Numbered from the stretch's first letter, positions 1 to 8,131 are shown. The stretch: 64,000 nucleotides of DNA from BOG-908 sp964242595 (GCA_964242595.1 CAXTBC010000002.1:46969-110968); one strand, 5' to 3'. The notes: generated by a model from the sequence alone, not told the origin. Numbers and translations: made by a program.

Positions 1-778
1 AACCAACCAGCCCCACTGGCACCCAAGGCACCGCAGCCAAGCCGAACGCCAGCGCCTCGGCCGAACTCCGCCGCAACGTGGCCTCCGCCCCAGCCCAAAC
101 TACTGCCACCGGGTCCACCTGACGCACTACAACGCGCGCGGCAAACGTCACGTCCAGCTCCTCGGTGTCCACCCGCAGCGCCAGTTCGCGCTGCCTGGCC
201 TGCGCCTCCTCGAGCTGCGTCTGCGTCTGCGCCGTCTCCGCTGCAATCTTCACCTGGTCGGCCACGCTGATCGTCAGCCGCGCCCCCACCACCTTCAGGC
301 TCGCCAGGTAGTCCGTCAGCTGTGCCACCCGCTGCCCCGAATCGGCCACCACCTGCCCAAGATCCTCGGCCGAGCTGGACTGGCGCACCACACGCACCGC
401 CCCCGCTGCCTCGCCCGGGAACAGCTGCGTCAGCCCGTCGGCAAACCCGGCCACCTGGTCGTGCGGCAACCGCACCCCCAGAATCGCCGAGCCGCCGCCA
501 TCCTCCCCCGCGCCGCCGATCTCGGCATGCATCAGGATGCAGTGCAGCGCCGGCATGCCCAGGCACCTGTCCCGCGCCGCCAGGAAATGCCGGGCCAGCG
601 TGGCGCCATCCACCTCCAGGGCCACGTCATGCGTGTAGGCCAGATGCAGCCCCGCCCCCTGCTGCCCCCCGCTCACGAACATCGCGGCCGGCGCCGGGGC
701 GGCCGCCTGCCGCGCCGCGTCATGCCGGTCGCACGCCGCCACCGCCAACACGATTGGCATCACACGAAACAGCCGCAT
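1..778 (-). CDS. DUF4349-like membrane-anchored lipoprotein (partial, 3' end beyond window)
   Basis: The reading frame starts at ATG 778, preceded by the ribosome site AGGAG at about 786, and stays open to the left edge (at least 259 codons). The N-terminus MRLFRVMPIVLAVAAC is a signal peptide ending in a lipobox-like VAAC, so the protein is probably lipid-anchored facing the periplasm. The body has the DUF4349 pattern: an RLPHDQVAGFADGL segment, then SSSAEDLGQVVADSGQRV, a Gln/Glu-rich coiled-coil stretch, and a hydrophobic segment near the window edge that looks like the start of the C-terminal membrane helix. Family function is unknown. Long frames on the other strand here (322-915 and 461-790) are Arg/Pro-rich shadows of it. 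Confidence 0.7.
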   Translation of the reverse strand, partial: MRLFRVMPIVLAVAACDRHDAARQAAAPAPAAMFVSGGQQGAGLHLAYTHDVALEVDGATLARHFLAARDRCLGMPALHCILMHAEIGGAGEDGGGSAILGVRLPHDQVAGFADGLTQLFPGEAAGAVRVVRQSSSAEDLGQVVADSGQRVAQLTDYLASLKVVGARLTISVADQVKIAAETAQTQTQLEEAQARQRELALRVDTEELDVTFAARVVVRQVDPVAVVWAGAEATLRRSSAEALAFGLAAVPWVPVGLVG

Positions 779-914
779 CGAGGCTCCTAGAACAGAAAAA
801 CCCGCACCCATCGGCCCAGCCCCTATCCGCCGACGCCCGACCAGGAGCACAACTCTCGCCTTCTGGTTTTCACAGAAGCCCATCGTCCCGCCCCCAACCG
901 CCGGAACACTTCTG

Positions 915-1292
915 ATGCCCGTCCCAGGCCTAAGCCCCTACGACCCGCAGAACATCTTCGCCCGCATCCTACGCGGCGAGATCCCGTCCCGACGCGTCTA
1001 CGAGGACGAGCACGCCCTCGCTTTCCACGACATCAACCCGCAAGTCCCCGTCCACGTCCTCGTCATTCCCAAATCACAGCACGTCTCGCTGGCCGACTTC
1101 GCCACCACCGCGCCACCCGAAACCGTCGCCGGCTTCTTCCGCGCCGTCGCCCTCGTTGCCCGTCAACTCGAGCTGGAGGATCCCGGCTACCGCATCCTCG
1201 CCAACATGGGCCACCACGCCCACCAGGAAGTCCCGCACTTCCACGTCCACATCTTCGGCGGTGCCCCCCTAGGTGCCATGCTCTGCAAATGA
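915..1292 (+). CDS. HIT (histidine triad) family nucleotide hydrolase/transferase
   Basis: A 125-residue protein with the full HINT layout: NIFARILRGEIPSRRVYEDE at the N-terminus, the conserved HVLVIPKSQH in the middle, and the catalytic triad HFHVHIFGG at residues 108-116. Members of this branch hydrolyse purine nucleoside phosphoramidates such as AMP-lysine in the cytoplasm; the exact substrate here cannot be read from sequence. Length is normal for bacterial HINT proteins. ATG 915 is the first start that leaves the family's N-terminus intact. The gene is divergent from the lipoprotein gene to its left and ends just before a type A repeat. Confidence 0.9.
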   Translation: MPVPGLSPYDPQNIFARILRGEIPSRRVYEDEHALAFHDINPQVPVHVLVIPKSQHVSLADFATTAPPETVAGFFRAVALVARQLELEDPGYRILANMGHHAHQEVPHFHVHIFGGAPLGAMLCK

Positions 1293-1340
1293 TCCCAACA
1301 CTCGGTGGCTAACCATCAGTCCCGCGACAGCGGAGTCGAA

Positions 1341-1381
1341 AGTCTTTTGCTTCTTTTCTTCAGAAAAGAAGGCCTTGCTTC
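1341..1381. repeat. Type A AT-rich hairpin repeat (single unit)
   Basis: A single unit: AAGTCTTTTGCTTC, then arms CTTTTCTTC / GAAAAGAAGG around the centre, ending in GGCCTTGCTT. It lies between the convergent HIT and WD40 genes and abuts the WD40 stop codon, where a bidirectional terminator would be expected. Confidence 0.85.
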
Positions 1382-2422
1382 CTACCTCGGCGTAAAATCG
1401 ATCAACCCCGCAAACCCACCCTCCGTCCCGAACCCCAGCCACCCGCCATTCGGCGCCCAAGCCAGCGCGCTCACCGGCCCGCCCTCACCGCCAGCCACCG
1501 GCAGCACCCGCTTGGTCGCAATCTCCGCCAGCACCACGCTGCCATCGCTGTAGCCGGCCGCCACCACCTCGTCGGTCGGATGGCACGCCACGCGCGTGCA
1601 CATCACGCCTTCCTTCTGCGCCAGCTCCAGCGGCGGCTTGCCCATCGGCCCGCCGCCAAAGAACGGCCACAGCACAACCGCATCCGCCCCGGCACTCGCC
1701 AGCCACTTGCCGGTCCGCGTGAACCCCAGCGACTCGGGTTTCGTCGGGTACCCGCTCATCCGCATGTCGTGCCCGTCCGGCAGCCGCCACCCGTGCAAGG
1801 CGTTCTCCTGCATCGCGCTCACCACCGCCTCGGCCGCCGGATGTACCGCCACCCCGGTATGGCTCCCCTTCCACTCCAGCCGCCGCGCCGCCGAGCTGCT
1901 GTTGACGAACCACACGGACACCCCGTTGTAGTGCGAGGCCGCCACCCGCTTGCCCCGCCCGTCGAAGGCAATCCCCGTCACCGTGGAGGGATGCTCCAGC
2001 GCGCGCAGCCTCGCCCCACTAGCCGCAAGCAGGTGCACCACCTTGCCCGCCGCGCACGCCACCACCCCGGCCTTGCCGTCCCAGAAACTGGCCACCTGCT
2101 CCACCCACTTGCCACCGAAGGCGCCAAGCTCGGCCACTGCCCCGTCCGCCGCCACACGCACCAGCCGCCCGTCATCCCCGCCGCTGACGAACCCCGTCCG
2201 CGCCGCGTCCGCGGCAACAGCCATCGCCGCACCATCGTGCGCCGCCACACTGCCCCACGCGCCCGCCTCACCCAGCGCCGCCACACGCAGCGTCCCGTCC
2301 CCAAGCGCGAACGCCGCCTGCGTCCCACCCCGGTCGAAAGCCGCCCCCACCACGAACGCGCCCAGCTCGCGCCAAACTCCACGCGTCTCCAGCAGCAACC
2401 CCGCGGAAGCCGCCTGGCTCAC
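1382..2422 (-). CDS. WD40 beta-propeller protein
   Basis: About 346 residues built from repeating blades of the form hydrophobic-DGxVRxW/L: for example DGTLRVAALGE, DDGRLVRVAADG, GVSVWFVN, ADAVVLWPFF and SDGSVVLAEI. The start chosen is GTG 2422, which overlaps the TGA of the upstream cobW-like gene (GTGA), indicating translational coupling; a GTG at 2437 is possible. WD40 propellers are protein interaction platforms and the partner cannot be named, but coupling to the CobW-family GTPase suggests that they act together. No signal peptide is seen. Confidence 0.75.
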   Translation of the reverse strand: MSQAASAGLLLETRGVWRELGAFVVGAAFDRGGTQAAFALGDGTLRVAALGEAGAWGSVAAHDGAAMAVAADAARTGFVSGGDDGRLVRVAADGAVAELGAFGGKWVEQVASFWDGKAGVVACAAGKVVHLLAASGARLRALEHPSTVTGIAFDGRGKRVAASHYNGVSVWFVNSSSAARRLEWKGSHTGVAVHPAAEAVVSAMQENALHGWRLPDGHDMRMSGYPTKPESLGFTRTGKWLASAGADAVVLWPFFGGGPMGKPPLELAQKEGVMCTRVACHPTDEVVAAGYSDGSVVLAEIATKRVLPVAGGEGGPVSALAWAPNGGWLGFGTEGGFAGLIDFTPR

Positions 2423-3390
2423 GCGGCCACCTGGCACGCCTCGAAGCCGCGGCGAAGCTGCGGCCGGTTCAGGTCCCGCCCGATGAACACCAGCTTGGAC
2501 CGCCGCGGCGCACCCTCCGGCCAGGCGCCCACGAAATCACCGTCAGCGATCATGTGCACCGCCTGGAACGCGAACCGCCGCGCCTCGCCTGGATGCGCCA
2601 GTATCCCCTTCGTCCGCAGCAGGTCCTGCCCCTTCTCCTGCAGCAACGTTCCCATCCACTGCTGGAACTTGTGCGGATCGATGTCGCGCGAAACCTCGAA
2701 GCTTACGCTGTTCACGCCCTCGCTGTGGCTGTGCGATTCGGCCTCCAGGAATGCCGGGTCCACCTCGAGTATACGCGACAAATCGAACGCGCCGATGTCG
2801 AGTATCTCCGTCACCGCCACGTCGCTCCGCGTCGTCCGGTGGATATGCGCAAACCGGTTGATCGCACGTATCCGCCCCTCGACCGCGTCCAGCTCCCCGG
2901 ACGTAACCAGGTCGAGCTTGTTGAGCACGATCACGTCCGCAAACGCGATCTGCGCCGCCGCCTCCTCGCTGTCCTCCAGCCGCGCCGGCAGGTTCTTGGC
3001 ATCCACCACCGTCACGATGGCGTCCAGCCGCGCCTTGGCCCGCACGCCCTCGTCCACGAAGAACGTCTGCGCCACCGGCGCGGGGTTGGCCAACCCCGTC
3101 GTCTCGATGATGATGCCGTCGAACTTGCGCGCCCGCTTCATCAATCCGTTGACGATGCGGATCAGGTCGCCCCGCACGGTGCAGCAGATGCAGCCGTTGT
3201 TCATCTCGAACACTTCCTCGTCGGCATCCACCACCAGGTCGTTGTCCACGCCCAGCTCGCCGAACTCGTTGATCACCACGGCGTATTTGCGGCCGTGCTC
3301 CTGCGTCAGGATGCGATTCAACAACGTCGTCTTGCCGGCGCCTAGGAAGCCGGTCAGGACCGTGACGGGGACGCGGGAGTCGGAAGACAT
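2419..3390 (-). CDS. CobW/COG0523-family GTPase (metal chaperone type)
   Basis: A 323-residue protein with all marks of the family: P-loop GFLGAGKT at residues 14-21, NEFGELGVD, the metal-binding CxCC motif GCICC at residues 66-70, ETTGLANPAPV, and the guanine motif NKLD at 157-160. A short His-containing stretch (ESHSHSEG) precedes the C-terminal CobW domain. COG0523 proteins insert or deliver metals, often Zn or Co; which one is unknown here. The start is ATG 3390, with GGAG about ten bases upstream; the frame continues further upstream only through the type A repeat and is not genuine there. It overlaps the WD40 gene by four bases. Confidence 0.88.
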   Translation of the reverse strand: MSSDSRVPVTVLTGFLGAGKTTLLNRILTQEHGRKYAVVINEFGELGVDNDLVVDADEEVFEMNNGCICCTVRGDLIRIVNGLMKRARKFDGIIIETTGLANPAPVAQTFFVDEGVRAKARLDAIVTVVDAKNLPARLEDSEEAAAQIAFADVIVLNKLDLVTSGELDAVEGRIRAINRFAHIHRTTRSDVAVTEILDIGAFDLSRILEVDPAFLEAESHSHSEGVNSVSFEVSRDIDPHKFQQWMGTLLQEKGQDLLRTKGILAHPGEARRFAFQAVHMIADGDFVGAWPEGAPRRSKLVFIGRDLNRPQLRRGFEACQVAA

Positions 3391-3403
3391 GAGCAAGTTA
3401 CTC

Positions 3404-3540
3404 CAAGAAAGAAAGCACTTCTTTTTTGAAGAAAAGAAGCAAAAAACTTTTACTCCTGTGGCGCGCGCTGCCGGAGATGATCGCGACAGCACGGACAAAA
3501 GCTTTTTGCTTCTTTTTCTCGAAAAAGAAGGCCTTGCCTT
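3404..3540. repeat. Type A repeat, inverted pair
   Basis: Two AT-rich units face each other (3404-3452 and 3494-3540) across a GC-rich spacer containing GCTGCCG and CGACAGC. The whole element can fold as one long hairpin. It separates the glycosyltransferase stop from the cobW-like gene. Confidence 0.85.
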
Positions 3541-4624
3541 ACTTGGATGCCCTCCCACCCCACCGCAACTCCGCCAGACGCGCCCGAGCCTCCGTCACGT
3601 CGAACCCCGCCGCCCGCCGCAGCCCGGCCTCCGCCATCCGCGCCCGCAACCCCGCATCCCCGGCCAGCCGCCCGATCGCCGACTCCAGCGCCCCCGCCTC
3701 GTCCGCCCCGGCATACAGCGCCGCGTCCCCCGCCACCTCCCGCAGCCCGCCACGATCGCTGCACACCAGCGCCGCCCCGCTCGCCAGCGCCTCCAGCGCC
3801 GTCAGCCCGAACGGCTCCGCCCACCGGCTCGGCACCACCACGATCGCCGCCCTGGCCATCGCGTCCAGCACCGCCGCGTGCGGCACGTAGCCCCGCCGCT
3901 CCACCCCGGCCGCGTCGGCCACCGGCGCCAACCCGCGTTCGAACGGCGTCACCTTGCTGCCTGCCCAGAACCGGTCCGCCCCCATCATCACCGCCCGCCA
4001 TCCGGCCAGGCCGGGCAGCACCGCCCCGCACGCCCGCACGAACGCGTCCGCCCCCTTGTCGGCCACCACGCGGCCGACAAACAGGATCACCGGATCGCGC
4101 ACCCCGGCCGGCAACCGTGCCGGCAGCGCCGCCAGGTCCAGCGTGTTCGGCAGCACCACGGGCGCCACCCCCGCCGTCACACCCTCCATGAACCGCCCGG
4201 CCAGGTAGGCGGACACGCAAACCACCGTGACCGCACGCAGCAGCGCCGCCCGTTCGGCAACACTCTTCGCGCCGCGCATTCCCAGCGGATCGTTGTGCAG
4301 GAATAGCAGCACCCGCGCCCCGGGCAGCGCCCGCGCCACAAGCAGCGCCAGGTTGGCCCGGTTGTGCACCTCGATGACGTCGGGCCGTAGCCGCCGCAGC
4401 GTCCGCACCACGCCAGCCATGTAGCGCTCCACCCGTCCGAACGGCGGCCACCACACCTGCGCCGCCGGCTCGAACCTACGCCCGGCGAACACTGCCCGCC
4501 CGCTTGCCTGGCCTACCACCACGTCGCCCGGCGCCCCAAGCCGGTGCACCAGCAACCCGATCGCCCCCACTGCCGCCGGCCCGAACCCCTCCCGTGGCGG
4601 CAGAACGCTCGCCACCAACCTCAC
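3539..4624 (-). CDS. Glycosyltransferase family 4 (GT-B fold)
   Basis: About 361 residues. The N-terminal half has the acceptor-domain pattern (RLRPDVIEVHNRANLALLV, HNDPLGM). The C-terminal half is a GT1-type donor domain with ILFVGRVVADKGAD and the nucleotide-sugar motif EPFGLTALEALASG (E-x7-E). Such enzymes transfer sugars from nucleotide donors to surface glycans in the cytoplasm; donor and acceptor cannot be told. The start is GTG 4624, overlapping the TGA of the glutathione transferase gene (GTGA). The frame upstream of this is antisense-like, Gly/Arg-rich sequence and was discarded. The stop lies at the edge of a type A repeat. Confidence 0.85.
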   Translation of the reverse strand: MRLVASVLPPREGFGPAAVGAIGLLVHRLGAPGDVVVGQASGRAVFAGRRFEPAAQVWWPPFGRVERYMAGVVRTLRRLRPDVIEVHNRANLALLVARALPGARVLLFLHNDPLGMRGAKSVAERAALLRAVTVVCVSAYLAGRFMEGVTAGVAPVVLPNTLDLAALPARLPAGVRDPVILFVGRVVADKGADAFVRACGAVLPGLAGWRAVMMGADRFWAGSKVTPFERGLAPVADAAGVERRGYVPHAAVLDAMARAAIVVVPSRWAEPFGLTALEALASGAALVCSDRGGLREVAGDAALYAGADEAGALESAIGRLAGDAGLRARMAEAGLRRAAGFDVTEARARLAELRWGGRASK

Positions 4625-5283
4625 GCCGGCCGCAAGCCCTCGTATTTGGCCAGCTTCCACGCCTCGGGCTCGGCCGCCGCCTCGTCGTACCAGCGCGCCA
4701 CCAACGGGTGCGCCCGCACTGCCTGGCAATACGCCGCGGCCGTCTCGGACAGCGGCGGCGCGTAGGTCAGCAGCCGCGCCACCACGGGCGCGAACATCGC
4801 GTCCGCCACGCCGAACTCCGCCCCGAACAGGTACGGCCCCCGCCCGCCGAACTCCGCCCGCGTCTCCGCCCAAACCGCCTCCACCCGCGCCACGTCGGCC
4901 AGGCTCTCCGCCGTCTGTCCCAGCCCCGCGTAGTCCGCCCGCCCCAAATTCATCGGCATCGCCGTCCGCAGTGCCCGGAACCCGGCATGCATCTCGGCCG
5001 CCACCGAGCGCGCCTGCGCGCGCGCCACCCGCCCGTCCGGCCACAACGAAGGCGCGAACTCCGCGCAATACTGGCAGATCGCCAGGCTTTCCCAGACCCG
5101 CGCGCCCTCATGCTCCAGGTACGGCACCAGCCCCGCCGGCGTGGCCTCCCTGATCGCCGGCGTCGTCCCCGCCTGCATCGGCAGCACCACAACCTCCACG
5201 TCCAGGCCGGCCAGCATCACCGCCAGCCACCCGCGCATCGACCACGACGAGTAGCGCCGATTGCCGATATAAAGCCTGCCCAT
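4621..5283 (-). CDS. Glutathione S-transferase family protein (YfcF-like)
   Basis: A 220-residue protein with an N-terminal thioredoxin-like domain (LYIGNRRYSSWSMRGWLA, typical of the YfcF branch; ATPAGLVPYLEHEG containing the cis-Pro; WESLAICQY) and an all-helical C-terminal domain with FGVADAMFAPV. Expected to bind glutathione and act in detoxification or peroxide reduction. The start is ATG 5283; an in-frame ATG at 5316 would add an unconserved extension. It is translationally coupled to the glycosyltransferase and divergent from dinB, with only about 75 bases between them. Confidence 0.87.
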   Translation of the reverse strand: MGRLYIGNRRYSSWSMRGWLAVMLAGLDVEVVVLPMQAGTTPAIREATPAGLVPYLEHEGARVWESLAICQYCAEFAPSLWPDGRVARAQARSVAAEMHAGFRALRTAMPMNLGRADYAGLGQTAESLADVARVEAVWAETRAEFGGRGPYLFGAEFGVADAMFAPVVARLLTYAPPLSETAAAYCQAVRAHPLVARWYDEAAAEPEAWKLAKYEGLRPA

Positions 5284-5344
5284 CCCTGCTATCCTGCCTG
5301 CCAGCCCGTCCCCCAATGCACGCCCCCCGCGCGCGGATCAACAC

Positions 5345-5349
5345 AGGAG
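5345..5349 (+). promoter_or_regulatory. Shine-Dalgarno site deciding a CTG start for dinB
   Basis: AGGAG, nine bases before CTG 5359. No ATG, GTG or TTG occurs in the dinB frame nearby upstream, or downstream before the catalytic aspartate, so this site is the main evidence for initiation at CTG. Confidence 0.5.
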
Positions 5350-5358
5350 CACGCTCCC

Positions 5359-6603
5359 CTGGACAGCCTGTGCCGCGACTGTGGCCTGCAAGGTGCTGCG
5401 TCCCCGTGCCCGGCCTGCTTCTCCGTCCGCATCCTGCGCCACCCCCAACTTTTCACCCTGGCCACGGCCCATATCGACTGCGACGCCTTCTACGCCAGCG
5501 TGGAGAAAGCCCGCCGGCCGGAGCTCGCCGACAAGCCGCTGATCATCGGCGGCGCCACCCGCGGCGTCGTCACCACCGCCTGCTACATCGCCCGCCTCTC
5601 CGGCGTGCACAGCGCCATGCCCATGTTCCGCGCGCGCAAGCTCTGCCCGGACGCCGTCGTACTCAAACCGGACATGGCCGCCTACGCAGACGTGGCCCGC
5701 CGCCTGCGCACCCTGATGCGCACCCTCACCCCGCTCGTCCAGCCGCTCTCCATAGACGAAGCGGCCCTCGATCTCTCCGGAACCGAGGCGCTGCACGCCA
5801 CCCCGCCCGCCGCCACCCTGGCCCGCCTGGCGCGCACCGTCGAAGCCGAGTTCGGCATCACCATCAGCATCGGCCTGGCCGCCAACCGCCTGCTCGCCAA
5901 GCTCGCCGCCGGGCAGGACAAGCCCCGCGGCTTCGTCGTCATGGGCCAGGAAGCCGCCGCCACTCTGGCCCCCGAACCCGTCACCATCCTGCCCGGAGTT
6001 GGTCCCGCCCAGGCGCGCCGCCTGCACGCGCTAGGCCTCACCCAAGTGGGCCAGCTCCAACAGCTCACCGAGCGGGAAGCCCGCACCCTGCTCGGCGACG
6101 AAGGCCCCTCGCTCGCCGCCCGCGCCCGCGGGGAAGATACCCGGCCGGTCACCCCCACCAGCATCGCCAAGTCAATCAGCGCGGAAACCACCTTCGCCGA
6201 AAACCTTACCGCCCGCCCCGCCCTCGAACGCCACCTCTGGCGCCTGTCCGAACGCTTGGCCGACCGCCTCCGCACCTCCGAACATGCCGCCTGCGGCGTG
6301 GTGCTCAAGCTGAAGACCGCCAGCTTCGCCTCCCGCACCCGCACCCAGCGCCTCCCCCAGCCCACCGCCCTGCCCGACACCCTGTTCGAGGCGGCCCGCA
6401 CCCTGCTCGCCCGCGAAGCCGACGGCACCGCCTTCCGCCTCATCGGCATCGGCGCGTCAGGCCTGGCTCCCCTGTCGACCGCCGATGCGAACGACCTCGC
6501 CGACCCCGACGCCGCCCGCCGCCGCGCCCGCCAGGGCGCCATCGACGGCCTGCGCGCCCGGTTCGGCGCGGCGGTGATCGGGAAAGGGCGGGGGCTGCAG
6601 TAA
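5359..6603 (+). CDS. dinB: DNA polymerase IV (Y-family) with N-terminal zinc ribbon
   Basis: A translesion polymerase of about 414 residues. A Cys4 motif (CRDC...CPAC) lies in the first 25 residues, as in many alphaproteobacterial DinB proteins, followed by the palm motif HIDCDAFYASVE, LIIGG, the second catalytic motif SIDEAALDLSG, the helix-hairpin-helix LPGVGPAQARRLHALG, and a little-finger domain to the end. It inserts bases opposite damaged DNA and is usually SOS-induced; I did not find a clear LexA box in the short divergent region. The start is unusual: CTG 5359 is the only codon near AGGAG 5345-5349 that keeps the zinc ribbon. Sequence errors could also explain this. Confidence 0.88.
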   Translation: MDSLCRDCGLQGAASPCPACFSVRILRHPQLFTLATAHIDCDAFYASVEKARRPELADKPLIIGGATRGVVTTACYIARLSGVHSAMPMFRARKLCPDAVVLKPDMAAYADVARRLRTLMRTLTPLVQPLSIDEAALDLSGTEALHATPPAATLARLARTVEAEFGITISIGLAANRLLAKLAAGQDKPRGFVVMGQEAAATLAPEPVTILPGVGPAQARRLHALGLTQVGQLQQLTEREARTLLGDEGPSLAARARGEDTRPVTPTSIAKSISAETTFAENLTARPALERHLWRLSERLADRLRTSEHAACGVVLKLKTASFASRTRTQRLPQPTALPDTLFEAARTLLAREADGTAFRLIGIGASGLAPLSTADANDLADPDAARRRARQGAIDGLRARFGAAVIGKGRGLQ

Positions 6604-6609
6604 GATAAA

Positions 6610-7209
6610 ATGAAGTCTGCCAAAGGAAAACAGGCCCAACTACCTAAAAAAGAACAGCATACCATCGTGTGCCAGATAGAATGCTGCAGATTTGACACAG
6701 ATGGTGCTAGCGTTAGAGTTTAGGCTCTGTATCGTGGGCTGATGCTCGTCTCAGACGTCATTCGCGCCCATAAAGACCAAGTGCGGGTGAGTTACTGGCA
6801 CGAGGGCAAAATTCCTCCTTTCACATTTCTAATGCGTCCCGGACAGCCTCCACTCAGGCTTGGCCGCAGTTGGTCTTGGCGGACCATCGACTTTACTGCT
6901 TTTGCCCACTCTTTCCGAATACTGATTTAACTTCGTGAAGAGCGCGAAATACGCTATCTTACTCTTGGATGGCTTGAGAACTCTTTTCTTAGAGTCGTTT
7001 GCGCTCATGAATTCCATGCCAGCGAACCAGGATGGCACTGTCATTCAGTCCGTGAATGCGAGTTTGGGGCGAAAGACTGGTCTCATAGAACCCTGACAAA
7101 ATACCCTCGGCGTCCCATATCTGGAGCGGTCTTTGGCGTAGATAGACGTAGCGCAACCGACCTGGCTGTGCGATTCTATCGCCTGAGTTCCCCAGGCCCC
7201 CTGATATGA
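6610..7209 (+). pseudogene. Decayed gene with two in-frame stops, upstream of the DUF1828 gene
   Basis: From ATG 6610 one frame runs 200 codons to TGA 7207-7209 with no frameshift, but it is broken by TAG 6721-6723 and TAA 6928-6930. The terminal TGA overlaps the ATG of the next gene (ATGA), as in a true operon, so the whole frame is probably one former gene of about 199 residues. Recognisable stretches are SYWHEGKIPPFTFLMRPG, REEREIRYLTLGWLENSF, PGWHCHSVREC and a C-terminal ATDLAVRFYRL. I do not recognise the family. The piece 6742-6930 (62 codons) has its own ATG; the last third has no usable start. The DNA is richer in A and T than its neighbours. Confidence 0.6.
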
Positions 7210-8021
7210 AAGATGCCCTCTGCCGCGCCTTTTGTGACGCTCTGACCGTTCGAGAGATACCGGACGGCCTGGCCGTTGGTACGCCTTTCAGGCGGGGGGG
7301 CGATGCCCTGGGATTCTACATCATAAATTGCCGGCAGAATCGAGCCTACGCGCGACTAGAGGATGATGGGCAGACGATATCGCTTATTGAAGCGTCTGGA
7401 GTCAATCTGTCTGTAGGCTCACGCGCCGCAATGCTTGGGATACTTTTAAGCGAGTTTGGAATTCAGTACGACACACTGGAGTCGGTCTTGCACACTCCAT
7501 TTGTGCGAATAGACGAAATTCCTGCTTTATCTCTAAAATTCATAGAGTTCTTAGTCAAGATGCAAGACTTTGCATTTTTCACTAGGACTCGAGTTGAAGA
7601 CACTTTTCGATCTGACGTAATTTTATCTGTGATGGAAAGGTTTAGTGGGCGTGCGGAGGTTGAACTGGAAGCGGCGCCAAATGAGCCGTTGATGAATCAC
7701 GTTGCTGACGTTGTCATACGGCCTCCTGAACGGGCGCCTCTAGCACTTTACGTAGGCGACAGTAACAACAAAGCGCTCGAAGCCGTGGTCTTACAGCAAA
7801 AAACTATCATTTCAGATATTATGTGCAACGTTATGTTGGTGGTACGCGAAGCAAAGCCAAAAAGGGTGCAGACTCGAGTTTTAGCGATTGTACATGATGA
7901 TAAAGAACTGGCAGTTGCAGTGTATCCTGACGATCCAGAAAAGGCATTAAAGCAGATGGAGAGGCTGGCATTTGGACTATATGGGGCTTCTTATGTGTCA
8001 GGAACGCAGGCGAGGAACTGA
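7206..8021 (+). CDS. DUF1828/DUF1829 domain protein
   Basis: A 271-residue protein. The N-terminal third matches the DUF1828 pattern (MKDALCRAFCDALTVREIP, ARLEDDGQTISLIEASGV, MLGILLSEFGIQYD) and the rest the DUF1829 pattern (MERFSGRAEVELEAAP, the VADVVIRPPERAPLALYVG strand pair, LAIVHDD). Family function is unknown; it occurs in bacteria and phages. ATG 7206 overlaps the stop of the decayed upstream gene. Codon and base use is far less GC-biased than in the flanking dinB and kdsD, suggesting transfer. No membrane segment or signal peptide is visible. Confidence 0.75.
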   Translation: MKDALCRAFCDALTVREIPDGLAVGTPFRRGGDALGFYIINCRQNRAYARLEDDGQTISLIEASGVNLSVGSRAAMLGILLSEFGIQYDTLESVLHTPFVRIDEIPALSLKFIEFLVKMQDFAFFTRTRVEDTFRSDVILSVMERFSGRAEVELEAAPNEPLMNHVADVVIRPPERAPLALYVGDSNNKALEAVVLQQKTIISDIMCNVMLVVREAKPKRVQTRVLAIVHDDKELAVAVYPDDPEKALKQMERLAFGLYGASYVSGTQARN

Positions 8022-8131
8022 CTAATAACCAGTCACTAAGCCCAGAAGAGATAGACCGCCGAGCCCGCGAAACAGCTCACCGAATGATGGAAAGGCCGTT
8101 TGGGCGTAAGAATTACCCGAGCCGGCCAAGC
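8018..8131 (+). pseudogene. Remnant of a small helical gene after the DUF1828 gene
   Basis: In the frame beginning at CTG 8018, which overlaps the DUF1828 stop as CTGA, the translation reads SPEEIDRRARETAHRMMERP. This is a charged amphipathic helix like those of small basic companion proteins. No ATG, GTG or TTG lies in this frame back to the previous stop at 7928. Downstream the frame runs on without a stop, antisense into kdsD. It therefore looks like the 5' part of a small gene whose 3' end was lost, or a CTG-initiated gene. Confidence 0.35.

Noticed and set aside
322..915. A 197-codon plus-strand frame and a 109-codon frame within it
   Set aside because: Both are Arg/Pro-rich antisense shadows of the lipoprotein gene, which has a signal peptide and ribosome site on the minus strand.
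2554..3345. A His/Arg-rich plus-strand frame
   Set aside because: Exact antisense of the CobW coding region, with no ribosome site or family signal.
3404..3540. CRISPR array made of the AT-rich repeats
   Set aside because: Units are hairpins in inverted pairs scattered between genes, not direct repeats with regular unique spacers.
1580..4306. A 908-codon plus-strand frame
   Set aside because: It runs antisense through the WD40, CobW and glycosyltransferase genes and two repeats; composition is typical of a high-GC shadow.
6721..6930. Selenocysteine or pyrrolysine recoding of the interrupted gene
   Set aside because: The stops are TAG and TAA, not TGA; no recoding hairpin or machinery is seen, and nonsense decay is simpler.
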